Below are positions 1 through 9,055 of a DNA stretch of 64,000 bases, in pieces (position 1 is the first letter of the stretch; every line of letters begins with the position of its first letter). The DNA is from MKSF01 sp037190225 (GTDB lineage Bacteria > Bacteroidota > Bacteroidia > Chitinophagales > Chitinophagaceae): assembly GCA_037190225.1 (NCBI GenBank), contig JBBCJL010000001.1, forward strand, positions 310,001 through 374,000, in the 5' to 3' direction. The notes under the pieces were generated by a model, which was given only the letters and a program-made list of their open reading frames with translations, had not been told where the DNA came from and made no database searches. Made by a program: the position numbers and the translations under genes.

Positions 1-1205
1 TCAAAAACTTGGAAATAGTGGATGAAATTATCGCTTTGGATGAACAGAAAAGACAGATCCAGCAAACTTCTGAAACGTTCCAGGCGCAGGTCAACCAGGC
101 CTCCCGGGAGATCGGTCAGCTGATGGCTGCCGGGAAGAAAGAGGAGGCGGAAGCCAAAAGATTGGAAGTGAACCGCCTGAAAGAGGACGCTAAAGCTGCC
201 GGTGTCCAGTTGGCGGAGCTGGAAGCCAGGCTGGAAGAATTGCTGGTGCAGGTCCCCAACCTGCCGTATGGCACAGTTCCTGAAGGAAAGACCCCTGAAG
301 ATAATGAAGTGGTGAGAACAGGCGGCCCTATGCCGGAGCTGGGAGCCGAGGCGCTGCCGCACTGGGATATTACCACTAAATATAACCTTATAGATTTCGA
401 GCTGGGCACCAAGATCACGGGTTCCGGCTTTCCTGTTTATATCAACAAAGGCGCACGTTTGCAGCGGGCGCTGATCAGCTTTTTCCTGGATTTTAATATT
501 GCAGGCGGCTATACGGAGTATTACCCGCCGCATATGGTCAATGCGGCTTCCGCCTATGGTACCGGCCAGCTTCCGGACAAGGAGGGGCAGATGTACCATA
601 TGCAGACCGATAATTTTTATATGATACCGACAGCAGAGGTGCCTGTAACCAATATTTACCGGGATGAGATCGTAAAGGCAGAGCAGCTGCCCATAAAGAT
701 GACTGCCTATACACCCTGCTTCCGGAGGGAGGCGGGCAGCTATGGTAAGGATGTAAGAGGGCTGAACCGCCTGCACCAGTTCGATAAAGTGGAGCTGGTA
801 CAGCTGGTGAAGCCGGAGCACTCTTATGAAACGCTGGAAGAGATGGCCCTGCATATAGAAAAGCTGCTGCATGAGCTGGAGTTGCCTTACAGGGTGCTGC
901 GCCTATGCGGCGGCGATATGAGCTTTACATCCGCGCTGACCTATGACTTCGAGGTGTACAGCGCCGCGCAGGGCAGGTGGCTGGAAGTAAGCTCCGTATC
1001 TAATTTTGAAAATTACCAGACGAACAGGATGAAGATACGTTACAAGGATGAGCAGGGTAAAACGCAGCTGGTGCATTCCCTGAACGGCAGCTCCCTGGCT
1101 TTGCCGCGCATTATGGCCTGCCTGCTGGAAAACCACCAGACTTCGGAAGGTATCAGGCTGCCGAAAGCCCTGGTGCCTTACTTCGGAAGCGAGGTAATTA
1201 ATTAA
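1..1205 (+). CDS. serS: Seryl-tRNA synthetase (5' end missing)
   Basis: Charges tRNA-Ser with serine in the cytoplasm. The reading frame is open through the left edge (codon phase begins at base 3), so the first few dozen residues lie outside the window; the TTG at 9 is not a real start. The visible part opens with the charged helical N-terminal arm (coiled coil, about residues 10-80 of the visible part) that grips the tRNA variable arm. The class II catalytic core follows, with motif 2 (CFRREAGSYGKDVRG) and motif 3 (LNGSSLALPR, then LLENHQTSEG), both typical of bacterial SerS. About 400 residues are visible against roughly 420-425 for the family. The product ends with PYFGSEVIN, as usual. 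It is followed by a hairpin and stands apart from the next gene. Confidence 0.97.
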   Translation, partial: KNLEIVDEIIALDEQKRQIQQTSETFQAQVNQASREIGQLMAAGKKEEAEAKRLEVNRLKEDAKAAGVQLAELEARLEELLVQVPNLPYGTVPEGKTPEDNEVVRTGGPMPELGAEALPHWDITTKYNLIDFELGTKITGSGFPVYINKGARLQRALISFFLDFNIAGGYTEYYPPHMVNAASAYGTGQLPDKEGQMYHMQTDNFYMIPTAEVPVTNIYRDEIVKAEQLPIKMTAYTPCFRREAGSYGKDVRGLNRLHQFDKVELVQLVKPEHSYETLEEMALHIEKLLHELELPYRVLRLCGGDMSFTSALTYDFEVYSAAQGRWLEVSSVSNFENYQTNRMKIRYKDEQGKTQLVHSLNGSSLALPRIMACLLENHQTSEGIRLPKALVPYFGSEVIN

Positions 1206-1259
1206 GGTAGCACCTACTGATAAGATCATACAGGAGTACCATTGCCTGTTCCTTTATAT

Positions 1260-1287
1260 CAACGTCCCGCATAACAGCGGGACGTTG
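1260..1287 (+). terminator. Hairpin downstream of serS
   Basis: A perfect 11-bp stem (1260-1270 with 1277-1287) closes a 6-base loop 55 bases after the serS stop. No U-tract follows, so it may be a weak terminator or a 3'-end protecting hairpin. Confidence 0.55.
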
Positions 1288-1480
1288 GCTTATATAGGTT
1301 GTTGCTGGAGCAGGACCGGCCGGCCGGGCACTGCTGCCCGGTCATACCGGGGTGTGCGGGTAAAATAAAAACAGTACTCCCGGTATATTTTTATATATTA
1401 TTATCGAAATTTGCCGGTGGTGCGCATGCTTATGGTATGGCGACCGTCAAACTTCATCGTTTTTGTTAAATCTTACACTT

Positions 1481-1903
1481 ATGATACAACGCATCCAAAC
1501 TTTATGGTTCCTGGCGGCAATAGTCGTGCTGGGCCTTACGTTCATGCTGGCGCTTTACCGTTCGCCCGATGTGAGAACCTATCCCAATTTTTACCTGGGA
1601 GAGACTGTTCTGGGTATAATATGTACAGCCGTTACCATATTGCTTACAGGCTATACCCTGGTCCTGTTCAAAAACAGGAAGCGGCAGAGTACCTTTGGAT
1701 GGTTATCCATCATCGCTGCTTTGGGCACTTTTGCCTGTCTTTATCTGGCCTGTGAAAATTACCTGGAGACCAACCAGGTTGTGGGCGGTAGCTATTGGTT
1801 CGGGCTGTTCATGCCGCTGATCAGTGTGGTATTCATATTTCTGGGGCTGCTGGGTGTCAGGAAAGATGAAAAATTAATAAAATCATTAGACAGACTCAGA
1901 TAA
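1481..1903 (+). CDS. DUF4293 family membrane protein
   Basis: A 140-residue integral membrane protein with four hydrophobic segments (about residues 7-25, 45-62, 75-92 and 108-125) and a basic C-terminal tail. The opening MIQRIQTLWF and overall length match the DUF4293 family, found almost only in Bacteroidota and of unknown function. I chose ATG 1481 because the family begins exactly there; an in-frame TTG at 1463 would add six unlikely residues. The aminotransferase gene follows 10 bases downstream on the same strand, so the two are probably co-transcribed, though no functional link is evident. Confidence 0.85.
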   Translation: MIQRIQTLWFLAAIVVLGLTFMLALYRSPDVRTYPNFYLGETVLGIICTAVTILLTGYTLVLFKNRKRQSTFGWLSIIAALGTFACLYLACENYLETNQVVGGSYWFGLFMPLISVVFIFLGLLGVRKDEKLIKSLDRLR

Positions 1904-1913
1904 AAATACAATT

Positions 1914-3050
1914 ATGCAGCAATTACAGATGGTCGATCTTAAACGCCAGTATGAAAAGATCAAAACGGAAGTAGATACGGCCATTCATGAGGTGATCAAC
2001 AGCACAGCGTTTATCAACGGCCCGGATGTGAAAGCGTTTTCCCGTGAGCTGGAAGCATATTTAGGCGTAAAGCATGTCATTCCCTGCGCCAACGGCACGG
2101 ATGCCTTACAGATCGCCCTTATGGCACTGGGCCTGCAGCCGGGCGATGAGGTGATCACTCCTTCTTTCACCTTTATAGCCACGGTGGAAGTGGTTGCCTT
2201 ACTGAAGCTGAAGCCCGTGTTCGCGGATGTGGACAGGGATACGTTCACTATGAACGCGGAAAGTCTCAGGAAGGCCATTACACCTGCTACCAAAGCCATT
2301 ATCCCGGTCCATTTATACGGTCAGTGCAGCAATATGGAGGAGATCCTCGCGATCGCGCAGGAGCATAATATCCCGGTAATAGAAGACAATGCCCAGGCGA
2401 TAGGGGGCTACTACCAGGAAGACGGCTCCCGGAAAAGAACGGGGAGCATGGGGCTGATCGGCTGTACCTCCTTTTTCCCGTCCAAGAACCTGGGATGCTA
2501 TGGCGATGGCGGCGCTATCTTTACCAATGACGATACGCTGGCGCACCTGATGCGTAAAATATGCAGTCACGGCTCCGAGAACAGGTATTACCACGAGATC
2601 GTAGGCGTGAACAGCAGGCTGGACAGCATCCAGGCTGCGGTGCTCCGGATCAAGCTGCGTCACCTGGACGCCTATTGCGATGCCCGGAGGAGCGCTGCGG
2701 CCTATTATGATAAGGCATTTGCCGGTAACCCGAACATCACTACGCCTTTCGTGCCGGATTACAGCCATCACGTATATCACCAGTACACGCTGATCCTGGA
2801 GAACGTGGACCGCAATAAGGTCCAGGAAGAGCTGGCAGCACTGGGCATACCCAGCATGATCTATTATCCCGTACCCTGCCACCGGCAGGAGATGTTCTCG
2901 GCGCTGGGCGGCAGCACCTATATATTGCCGCATACGGATTATCTGACCCCGCGCGTGCTTTCCCTGCCCATACACACTGAGCTGACAGATGAAGAGCTTG
3001 AATTTATCTCCAAAAATGTCAACGAGGTGGTCAGCAGGCTGGCACAATAA
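1914..3050 (+). CDS. DegT/DnrJ/EryC1/StrS family sugar-nucleotide aminotransferase
   Basis: A PLP-dependent aminotransferase of 378 residues that installs an amino group on a keto-sugar nucleotide, typically for O-antigen, capsule or exopolysaccharide precursors. The fold-type I signatures are clear: an early cofactor-loop segment (CANGTDALQIAL, about residues 59-70), VIEDNAQAIGG with the ring-stacking Asp, and SFFPSKNLGCYGDGG carrying the Schiff-base lysine (K191). Length is normal. It follows the DUF4293 gene by 10 bases. The exopolysaccharide export pair lies 2 kb downstream, which fits a role in surface polysaccharide, but the exact sugar cannot be read from sequence. Confidence 0.92.
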   Translation: MQQLQMVDLKRQYEKIKTEVDTAIHEVINSTAFINGPDVKAFSRELEAYLGVKHVIPCANGTDALQIALMALGLQPGDEVITPSFTFIATVEVVALLKLKPVFADVDRDTFTMNAESLRKAITPATKAIIPVHLYGQCSNMEEILAIAQEHNIPVIEDNAQAIGGYYQEDGSRKRTGSMGLIGCTSFFPSKNLGCYGDGGAIFTNDDTLAHLMRKICSHGSENRYYHEIVGVNSRLDSIQAAVLRIKLRHLDAYCDARRSAAAYYDKAFAGNPNITTPFVPDYSHHVYHQYTLILENVDRNKVQEELAALGIPSMIYYPVPCHRQEMFSALGGSTYILPHTDYLTPRVLSLPIHTELTDEELEFISKNVNEVVSRLAQ

Positions 3051-3070
3051 GGATTTATATTTATATTTTC

Positions 3071-3122
3071 CGGCTCCGGAACGGGAATGTTTTCGATAAA
3101 GGAACAGGGCCTGTTCCGGAGC
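3071..3122 (+). terminator. Inverted repeat after the aminotransferase gene
   Basis: CTCCGGAAC near 3074 can pair with GTTCCGGAG near 3114-3122, and a smaller internal hairpin (GGAACAG/CTGTTCC) lies within. It sits just past the aminotransferase stop and may end that transcript. There is no U-run. Confidence 0.4.
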
Positions 3123-3244
3123 TCTTATTACAGCATGCAACGGCAGCCTCAGCATGCCGGCATATCCCCCGGTAAGGCAAAATGGTGCATATCCGCCTGC
3201 TATTGCTTATTTTTGTGCCCGGTATTCACAAATTGTCACACTCT

Positions 3245-3964
3245 ATGAAAAACAGCATGCGCGGTACCCTGTATCTTATACCTATCCCTATTGCGGAGGG
3301 GCAAATCAATACCATCCCGGAAACGGTCAGGCAGCTGACCGTACGGCTGAAATATTTTTTTGTGGAGAATGTGCGTACGGCACGCAGGTACCTGAAGCAG
3401 CTGGACAAGAGCATTCATATAGACAGTATACACTTCTCCGAGATCAATCACCGTCATCCTGCTGATCTGAACTTATTGCAGGAATGGCTGGAAGCGGGGC
3501 ATGAGGTCGGTGTAATGAGCGAAGCCGGCTGTCCGGGGATCGCAGACCCCGGCAGTGTGCTGGTGGCAAAGGCCCAGGATATGGGTGCGACGGTGGCGCC
3601 GCAGGTAGGGCCGTCTTCCGTATTCCTGGCGCTGATGGGCTCGGGGTTCAATGGCCAGAGCTTCCGCTTCGGCGGTTACCTGCCGGTTAAGCATCCCCTG
3701 CGCCAGAAAGCGCTGCGCCAGATGGAAGACTGGTCAGTACAGCGGGACGAGACCCAGATATTTATAGAAACACCGTACAGGAACCAGCAACTGATAGAAG
3801 ACCTGATACAATATTGCAAAGGCGCTACCAGGCTGTGCATCGCGGCCGATATGACCGCGGAGGACCAGTTTATCAAGACCCTGACCCTGACCGAATGGAA
3901 GAAGCATTATAAATTGCTGGATCTGCAGAAAACGCCCTGTATTTTCCTGGTATATGCAGGCTAG
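3245..3964 (+). CDS. SAM-dependent methyltransferase, tetrapyrrole-methylase fold (RsmI-like)
   Basis: A 239-residue protein of the TP-methylase superfamily, in the branch related to RsmI, which 2'-O-methylates a 16S rRNA ribose. It begins MRGTLYLIPIPIAEG a few residues in, and shows the expected SEAGCPGIADPGS motif (SAM-binding loop), VGPSSVFLALMGSG and FIETPYRNQQL. It is a little shorter than E. coli RsmI, like the second RsmI-related paralogue common in Bacteroidota, so the target could differ. Start ATG 3245 is preferred: the in-frame ATG at 3182 would prepend 21 hydrophobic residues absent from this cytoplasmic family (ATG 3257 is also possible). The stop overlaps the stop of the convergent reductase gene by a few bases. 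Confidence 0.85.
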   Translation: MKNSMRGTLYLIPIPIAEGQINTIPETVRQLTVRLKYFFVENVRTARRYLKQLDKSIHIDSIHFSEINHRHPADLNLLQEWLEAGHEVGVMSEAGCPGIADPGSVLVAKAQDMGATVAPQVGPSSVFLALMGSGFNGQSFRFGGYLPVKHPLRQKALRQMEDWSVQRDETQIFIETPYRNQQLIEDLIQYCKGATRLCIAADMTAEDQFIKTLTLTEWKKHYKLLDLQKTPCIFLVYAG

Positions 3965-4998
3965 AACTCCAGCACCACATCCCCTTCCACGGGGAATCCG
4001 AGGCAGGTAAGCACATAGCCCTGTGAAAGCTCCCGGTCGGTAAGCACTTCATTATAAGCCATCCATACTTTTCCTGACACCGTCCTGGCCGTGCAGCTGC
4101 CGCATTGGCCGGACCCGCAGCTATAGGGCATCTTCAGACCTTTTTTCAGCGCGGTGTTCAGGATGGAGTCCGGGTACTGGACTTCCAGCTCATGCGTTTC
4201 GCCATTGGGGAAATGCAGGGTCACATTGTGTACCGCAGTATCTTCCGGTACTGCCAGCTCCTCTATCTCGTAATTATAATACAGCTCCTTCCTGATATGC
4301 TCCCTGGGCACGCCCTCCGTCAGGAGGGTAATGGTTACGGTATCCATATAATCCAGTGGACCGCAGGTGTAGAACAGCGCCTTGTCAAAAGTGGTCACCG
4401 CTTCCCGGTGGATATACCGGGTCAGCAGCGTATTATTCAGCCTGGCCAGGCCTGCCCGGCCGGATGTGCTGAAAAGGTACTCGATCCTGAAATTATCATG
4501 GCTTTCAGCCAGGGCATTGAGCTCATTGTAAAAGATGGTGGCCGCAGGGGATCTGGAGCTGTACAGCAGGTTAATGCGCAGGCCGGTATCTACAAGCGCC
4601 TGTATCATGGGAAGCACGGGAGCGATGCCGCTGCCCGCAGCTATGAAGAAGACCTGTCCGTACCGGCTGCTGATGTCGGCAGGCAGGGTAAAAAAGCCGT
4701 TGACCGCCACGACCTCCAGGGCATCTCCTATGGCTGCCTTATCTACAAGTGTCCTGGAAACAGTACCATTGTCAATGCGCTTGACTATGAATCCCAGCTC
4801 TTTGCGGGAAGGATCAAAGGAAACGATGGAATAGGAGCGCCGGTATTCCCTGCCGTTGATCCATCTGGAGATCACCACATATTGTCCCGGCTGGTATTCG
4901 GCAGGAAAATTTTCTAAATGAATTGTGAAATATTTGCTGTCAGGCGTAATTGGACTAATATTTGTGATTTTACCGCTATATGTTGCGTTATAATTCAT
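3961..4998 (-). CDS. Ferredoxin-NAD(P)H reductase with C-terminal 2Fe-2S domain
   Basis: A 345-residue three-domain electron-transfer protein. Residues 1-105 form the FAD-binding barrel (R54-S-Y-S motif contacting the flavin). Residues 110-235 form the NAD(P)-binding domain (AAGSGIAPVLPM near 120-131; TCGP near 211). Residues 255-345 form a plant-type ferredoxin domain with cluster cysteines C294, C299, C302 and C332. This order matches phenylacetate-CoA oxygenase reductase (PaaE) and HmpA-like reductases that pass electrons from NAD(P)H to a partner oxygenase or desaturase. No paa genes or other obvious partner lie nearby, so the acceptor is unknown. The gene is monocistronic and convergent with the methyltransferase gene. 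Confidence 0.9.
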   Translation of the reverse strand: MNYNATYSGKITNISPITPDSKYFTIHLENFPAEYQPGQYVVISRWINGREYRRSYSIVSFDPSRKELGFIVKRIDNGTVSRTLVDKAAIGDALEVVAVNGFFTLPADISSRYGQVFFIAAGSGIAPVLPMIQALVDTGLRINLLYSSRSPAATIFYNELNALAESHDNFRIEYLFSTSGRAGLARLNNTLLTRYIHREAVTTFDKALFYTCGPLDYMDTVTITLLTEGVPREHIRKELYYNYEIEELAVPEDTAVHNVTLHFPNGETHELEVQYPDSILNTALKKGLKMPYSCGSGQCGSCTARTVSGKVWMAYNEVLTDRELSQGYVLTCLGFPVEGDVVLEF

Positions 4999-5125
4999 AA
5001 TTTTGCAGGAAATTTTACCACTACATACTTGAGATATTCAAAGAAAGTGTAAAATTTTTAGATTATTTGCTTTCTTTGCTAAATTAATAGGTTAATATCT
5101 CCAACTAAAAGTGATATATTTATAT

Positions 5126-5932
5126 ATGAAATCAAATTTATCCTGTTCAATAGTATTATTGGCTGCCATAATGCTGTTCTCTTCCTGTTACTCTACCAAG
5201 AAAATCACTTATTTTAACGATCTCCGCGACAGTACTGCATGGAGCGCTCCTATTACCAATTATATCCAGCCTAAATTCCAGAAAGATGACAGGATCAGCG
5301 TGGAAGTGAGGACGATAGATAAAGGGACAAGCGATTTCCTCAATTCCGGGGCCATCATCAACTCAAGTGCAGGGACCTCTGGCGAAGGCGTCACGGGTCA
5401 GAGCAGCAAGGAGAAAGGATATGTGGTGGATGAAAAGGGGGATATCTACCTGCCGTTCATCGGTAAGATACATGCGGAAGGGCTGACGAAAATGGGGCTG
5501 AAAGAGGCCATTACAAGGGAGATCAGCAAATATGTCAAGAATCCCATCGTGTATGTGGAGTGGCTGAACTTCAAATATACCGTCATAGGTGAGACCAAAG
5601 GCCCCGGTGTCTATGAGCTGGAAGGAGACCGTATGAACGTGATCCAGGCAGTTGCGAAGGCAGGCGATTTCAATAAGACCGCTGAAATGAACAATGTCAT
5701 GCTGATAAGGGAAGAGAATGGCGAGCGTAAGATGGTAAAGCTGGATTTCCAGAGCAGCGAATTGCTGAATTCTCCGTACTTCTATATACAGCAAAATGAT
5801 ATCCTGTACCTGACACCGTCCAAATATGCGGACCAGAGACCCCAAAACCAGATCAGGCAGCTGACGCTCCTGTCTACTATCACAGCTTTGTCCGGTACCA
5901 TCATAGGTATCATCTCCTTAACCAGAAAATAG
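5126..5932 (+). CDS. Polysaccharide export lipoprotein (Wza/OPX family)
   Basis: Outer-membrane export component for exopolysaccharide or capsule. The 268-residue product begins with a lipoprotein signal (hydrophobic run then FSSC, lipidated Cys at about residue 21). A Poly_export/SLBB arrangement follows: an early domain with FQKDDRISVEV, a YVVDEKGDIYLPFIGKI segment typical of OPX proteins, then an SLBB-like repeat (VIGETKGPGVYELEGD). A hydrophobic C-terminal segment (about 245-263) ends in TRK. ATG 5126 is preferred over the in-frame GTG at 5111 because the signal peptide then begins M-K-S-N. It is followed 32 bases later by the Wzc-like kinase gene, its usual partner. Confidence 0.92.
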   Translation: MKSNLSCSIVLLAAIMLFSSCYSTKKITYFNDLRDSTAWSAPITNYIQPKFQKDDRISVEVRTIDKGTSDFLNSGAIINSSAGTSGEGVTGQSSKEKGYVVDEKGDIYLPFIGKIHAEGLTKMGLKEAITREISKYVKNPIVYVEWLNFKYTVIGETKGPGVYELEGDRMNVIQAVAKAGDFNKTAEMNNVMLIREENGERKMVKLDFQSSELLNSPYFYIQQNDILYLTPSKYADQRPQNQIRQLTLLSTITALSGTIIGIISLTRK

Positions 5933-5964
5933 ACGCATTCATCTCATCATTATAAACAGTTTTA

Positions 5965-8379
5965 ATGGAATCTTTAAGTCCGGAAGTTGGCAAGGGAAAA
6001 AGTATAGCAGAAAGCCTGAATTTAAATAATTTCAACCTGAAAGGGTTCCTGTTGAAATTACTGGCTCACTGGTATCTTTTTGTCGTTACTATTATTATCG
6101 CGCTTATCTGCGCATTCTTATATTCCAAGTACAGCACCCCCCAATATAAGGTAACGAGCACCTTAATGCTGAAAGACAGCAAGTCCGGTAAAGTGCAGGA
6201 TGTGAATCCTATGAGCCAGATGGATATCTTCAGTCCCAATGCGCAGGTCAATAATGAGATGATATTGCTGAAGGCGCAGTCGCTGGTTGAAAAAGTGGTC
6301 AGCAAGCTGGGCATCTTTATTACTTATTATTCCGTAGGCAAGTTCAATTCCTATGAGATATACGGGGGAGAATCTCCCATCGCCCTTGAGATCATCCAGG
6401 GAGATACCACGGCCTTTGCCGGTAAGCATTATTTTATCTCCGTTAATGAGGATAAGACCTTCACTATAGAAAATGCGCAGACCCAGGAAAAAGAAAAATA
6501 CGCTTTTGATACGCCTATTAAGAAGCCTTTCGGGACGTTCAAGATCATTTCCAAAAATGAAGGGCTGAAGAATGGCGATTTCGAGATCAGGATCGGGTCT
6601 GTTTCCGATGTGGCCAGCTATATCGCTTCGCTGATAGATATTGTCCAGGTATCCAATGGCGTGCCTATCATCAATATATCCGTGATCTCCCCGAATAAGC
6701 TGAAAGGTATTGAGATCATCAATACCTTGGTCAACATCTACGAGGAGGATAATAAGAACGACAAGAATAAGATCGCGCAGGCTACGGTTGATTTTATCAA
6801 TGACAGGCTGGAATACCTGGTGGATGAATTGTCCGGCGTGGAAAAGGATGTGGAAGCGTTTAAGCAGAAATACGGCATCATGGAAGTGGAAGCCGCTGCC
6901 AACGATGCCATTTCGCAGACCGCCGAGATCTCCAAGCAGGTAATGGAATACGAGACCCAGCTGAACATCCTCTCCTATATCAGGGATTATATCACGAAAG
7001 AAGTGAATAAGAATGAGCTGATCCCCAGCACGCATGGCATATCGGACCCCACATTGAACGGTCTTATCAGCAGGTATAACGAGACGCAGCTGCTGGTGCA
7101 GAAACTTTCTTCAACCCTGGAGGCCGAAAACCCGCAGATACACGGCCTGAAGACCGAGCTGAGCATCCTGAAGACCAAGATACTGGAGAGCATCAATAAC
7201 ACCAAGAATAATATCAACGTTGTTAAGAATAACCTGAAATCCCAGGTCGGCGAGACGCAGAACCGTGCCCGCACCATGCCCTATATTGAGCGTGCTATGA
7301 CCGATATCCAGAGACAGCAGGCCATTAAGCAGAACCTGTACTCTTTCCTGCTGCAGACCAAGGAAGAGGCTATCATCTCTATGGCGGCAAATGTGAGCAA
7401 CTCCAGGATCATTGATAAGGCAAGAGCGTCCACCATTCCCGTAAAGCCGGAGAAAAGGATGGTGTACCTGGTAGCCATACTCGGCGCCCTGGTGATTCCC
7501 GCGCTGCTGGTGTACGGAAAAGACTATTTCAATAATAAGATACAATATCTTTCTGATGTCACCAGTGTGACCAGCGTACCCATACTGGGCGAGCTGATCC
7601 ATAGTGATGTGGATGATACCCTGGTGGTGGAGGAAAAAAGCCGGACGGCCATCAGTGAGCTGTTCAGGCTGATAAGGGCCAATCTTGAATTTATAGTGCC
7701 CGCTAAAAAGCATCATATCTACCTGGTGACCTCCAGCTTGTCGGGAGAGGGTAAAACGTTCTTTAATATCAACCTCGGCGCTATCATAGCGCTTACCGGC
7801 AAAAGGGTCGTGGTGCTGGAAATGGATATCAGGAAACCGCGTGTGTTCATGAACCTGGGGCTGACGCCGGAAAAGCCCGGTATAACCCGTTATATTGTCA
7901 ACCCTGACCTGAGGGTAGAGGATATGATACAGCATCACCCCACTATCAAGGGATTTGACCTGATCGCTGCCGGACCGGTACCTCCTAACCCGAGCGAGCT
8001 GCTGTTAAGCGAGAGGATAAAGCAGATGTTCGATACGCTCCGGGAGCAGTATGATGTGGTGCTGATAGACAGCAGCCCGATAGGACAGGTGGCCGATGGC
8101 TTTACCATCGCGCAGCACGTGGATGCCACTATCTATATGGTAAGATACAATTATACCTATAAGGAAAACCTCCAGATACTGAACGATATACATAAGAACC
8201 GTAAAATGCCTAATCTTATGGTGATGCTGAATGATGCCAAGCCTGAAAACCAGAAATCATACGGCTACGGTTATGGTTATGGCTACGGTTATGGATACGG
8301 CTACGGTTATGGTACCTATGGTGCGGAGAAGCAGGAAGGGCTGATGGGCAAGATAAAGAATATCTTTAAAAGGAAATAA
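5965..8379 (+). CDS. Wzc-like polysaccharide co-polymerase / bacterial tyrosine kinase
   Basis: An 804-residue inner-membrane protein controlling polysaccharide chain length and export. N-terminal Wzz domain with a first membrane segment (about 32-50), a long periplasmic coiled-coil region (about 270-460), a second membrane segment (about 493-512), then a cytoplasmic BY-kinase. The kinase has Walker A SGEGKT (K597), Walker A' VVVLEMDIRKPR (D621) and Walker B VVLID (D702). The autophosphorylated tyrosine tail is unusual: nine uninterrupted Tyr-Gly pairs (residues 766-783) followed by T-Y-G, ahead of a basic C-terminus. It forms an operon with the Wza-like gene. No glycosyltransferases or flippase are adjacent, so the export pair is separated from its assembly genes. 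Confidence 0.95.
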   Translation: MESLSPEVGKGKSIAESLNLNNFNLKGFLLKLLAHWYLFVVTIIIALICAFLYSKYSTPQYKVTSTLMLKDSKSGKVQDVNPMSQMDIFSPNAQVNNEMILLKAQSLVEKVVSKLGIFITYYSVGKFNSYEIYGGESPIALEIIQGDTTAFAGKHYFISVNEDKTFTIENAQTQEKEKYAFDTPIKKPFGTFKIISKNEGLKNGDFEIRIGSVSDVASYIASLIDIVQVSNGVPIINISVISPNKLKGIEIINTLVNIYEEDNKNDKNKIAQATVDFINDRLEYLVDELSGVEKDVEAFKQKYGIMEVEAAANDAISQTAEISKQVMEYETQLNILSYIRDYITKEVNKNELIPSTHGISDPTLNGLISRYNETQLLVQKLSSTLEAENPQIHGLKTELSILKTKILESINNTKNNINVVKNNLKSQVGETQNRARTMPYIERAMTDIQRQQAIKQNLYSFLLQTKEEAIISMAANVSNSRIIDKARASTIPVKPEKRMVYLVAILGALVIPALLVYGKDYFNNKIQYLSDVTSVTSVPILGELIHSDVDDTLVVEEKSRTAISELFRLIRANLEFIVPAKKHHIYLVTSSLSGEGKTFFNINLGAIIALTGKRVVVLEMDIRKPRVFMNLGLTPEKPGITRYIVNPDLRVEDMIQHHPTIKGFDLIAAGPVPPNPSELLLSERIKQMFDTLREQYDVVLIDSSPIGQVADGFTIAQHVDATIYMVRYNYTYKENLQILNDIHKNRKMPNLMVMLNDAKPENQKSYGYGYGYGYGYGYGYGYGTYGAEKQEGLMGKIKNIFKRK
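8260..8322 (+). repeat. Tyr-Gly coding repeat in the kinase tail
   Basis: Nine tandem 6-base units of the form TAY GGN, then ACC TAT GGT. The units differ at third positions (TAC/TAT, GGC/GGT/GGA), which fits selection on the peptide more than recent slippage, although slippage could change copy number. They encode the putative tyrosine phosphorylation cluster. Confidence 0.9.
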
Positions 8380-8404
8380 TACGTAATCCATACATTTGAC
8401 ACAC

Positions 8405-8436
8405 AAAGGACGGCAGGATATTCCTGCCGTCCTTTT
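8405..8436 (+). terminator. Rho-independent terminator after the export operon
   Basis: A perfect 14-bp GC-rich stem (8405-8418 with 8422-8435), 3-base loop and a trailing T-run, 25 bases after the kinase stop. Confidence 0.9.
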
Positions 8437-8531
8437 GCCTGTCGCTTATTCGGTCATATGGCATATTTACAGTCTGAATATTATCGCAATGTTATTTGTA
8501 TCTGTATAATATTCTGTTTTATGTCTTTTGT

Positions 8532-8562
8532 TTTGTATTAAATTCTGCTCATCTTATATTTG
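8532..8562 (+). promoter_or_regulatory. Bacteroidota-type promoter for the Lrp gene
   Basis: TTTG (8532-8535), 19-base spacer, TATATTTG (8555-8562): an exact match to the TTTG/TAnnTTTG consensus, 20 bases before the ATG. Confidence 0.85.
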
Positions 8563-8582
8563 CAGAATAATTGTCTTTTTTT

Positions 8583-9044
8583 ATGGAATACGCTTTAGAC
8601 CAGGTGGATCTGCAGATACTGAAGCTGATGCAGGAAAACGGGCGCATCAATAATGCGGATATAGCGAGGCATCTCGGCATGGCTCCTTCCGCTGTGCTGG
8701 AGCGTGTCAAGAAGCTGGAGCAGAAAGAGGTGATACTGCAATATACTGCCAGGATCAACCCGCAGGCGCTGGAGCAGGATATGCTGGCCTATATTTTTAT
8801 CAAGGCGCAGGATGTCATAGGCGACCAGAAGGTCGGCAGGCAGCTGGCGGCCTTGCCGGAAGTGCTGGAGGTACATGATATTGCGGGCGATGATGGCTAT
8901 CTTATAAAGGTACGGACCCGTGATACCCAGGGGCTGGTCGGCCTCATGCGAAAGTCTCTCAGTAAAATAAAAGGCATTATATCCACCCGGACCACGATCG
9001 TGCTGGATACGCTGAAAGAAACAACTATTTTAAATATCCCTTAA
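8583..9044 (+). CDS. Lrp/AsnC family transcriptional regulator
   Basis: A 153-residue feast/famine regulator. Residues 5-65 form the winged helix-turn-helix (LDQVDLQILKLMQENGR, then NADIARHLGMAPSAV as the recognition region). Residues 70-150 form the RAM/AsnC ligand-binding and oligomerisation domain, with the GDDGYLIKVRT segment that commonly lines the amino-acid pocket. ATG 8583 is chosen over the in-frame TTG at 8571 because it fits the family N-terminus and the promoter spacing. The EamA exporter starts 12 bases after its stop, so this regulator probably controls amino-acid or metabolite efflux through that neighbour, a common Lrp arrangement (inference). Confidence 0.95.
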   Translation: MEYALDQVDLQILKLMQENGRINNADIARHLGMAPSAVLERVKKLEQKEVILQYTARINPQALEQDMLAYIFIKAQDVIGDQKVGRQLAALPEVLEVHDIAGDDGYLIKVRTRDTQGLVGLMRKSLSKIKGIISTRTTIVLDTLKETTILNIP

Positions 9045-9055
9045 TTTTTTGTGTT

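Noticed and set aside
1411..1755. 114-codon plus-strand frame overlapping the DUF4293 gene
   Set aside because: Out of frame with the well-supported DUF4293 protein and without family features.
8260..8322. Short tandem repeat resembling a CRISPR or satellite
   Set aside because: The 6-base units are in frame and encode the kinase's Tyr-Gly tail; there are no spacers.
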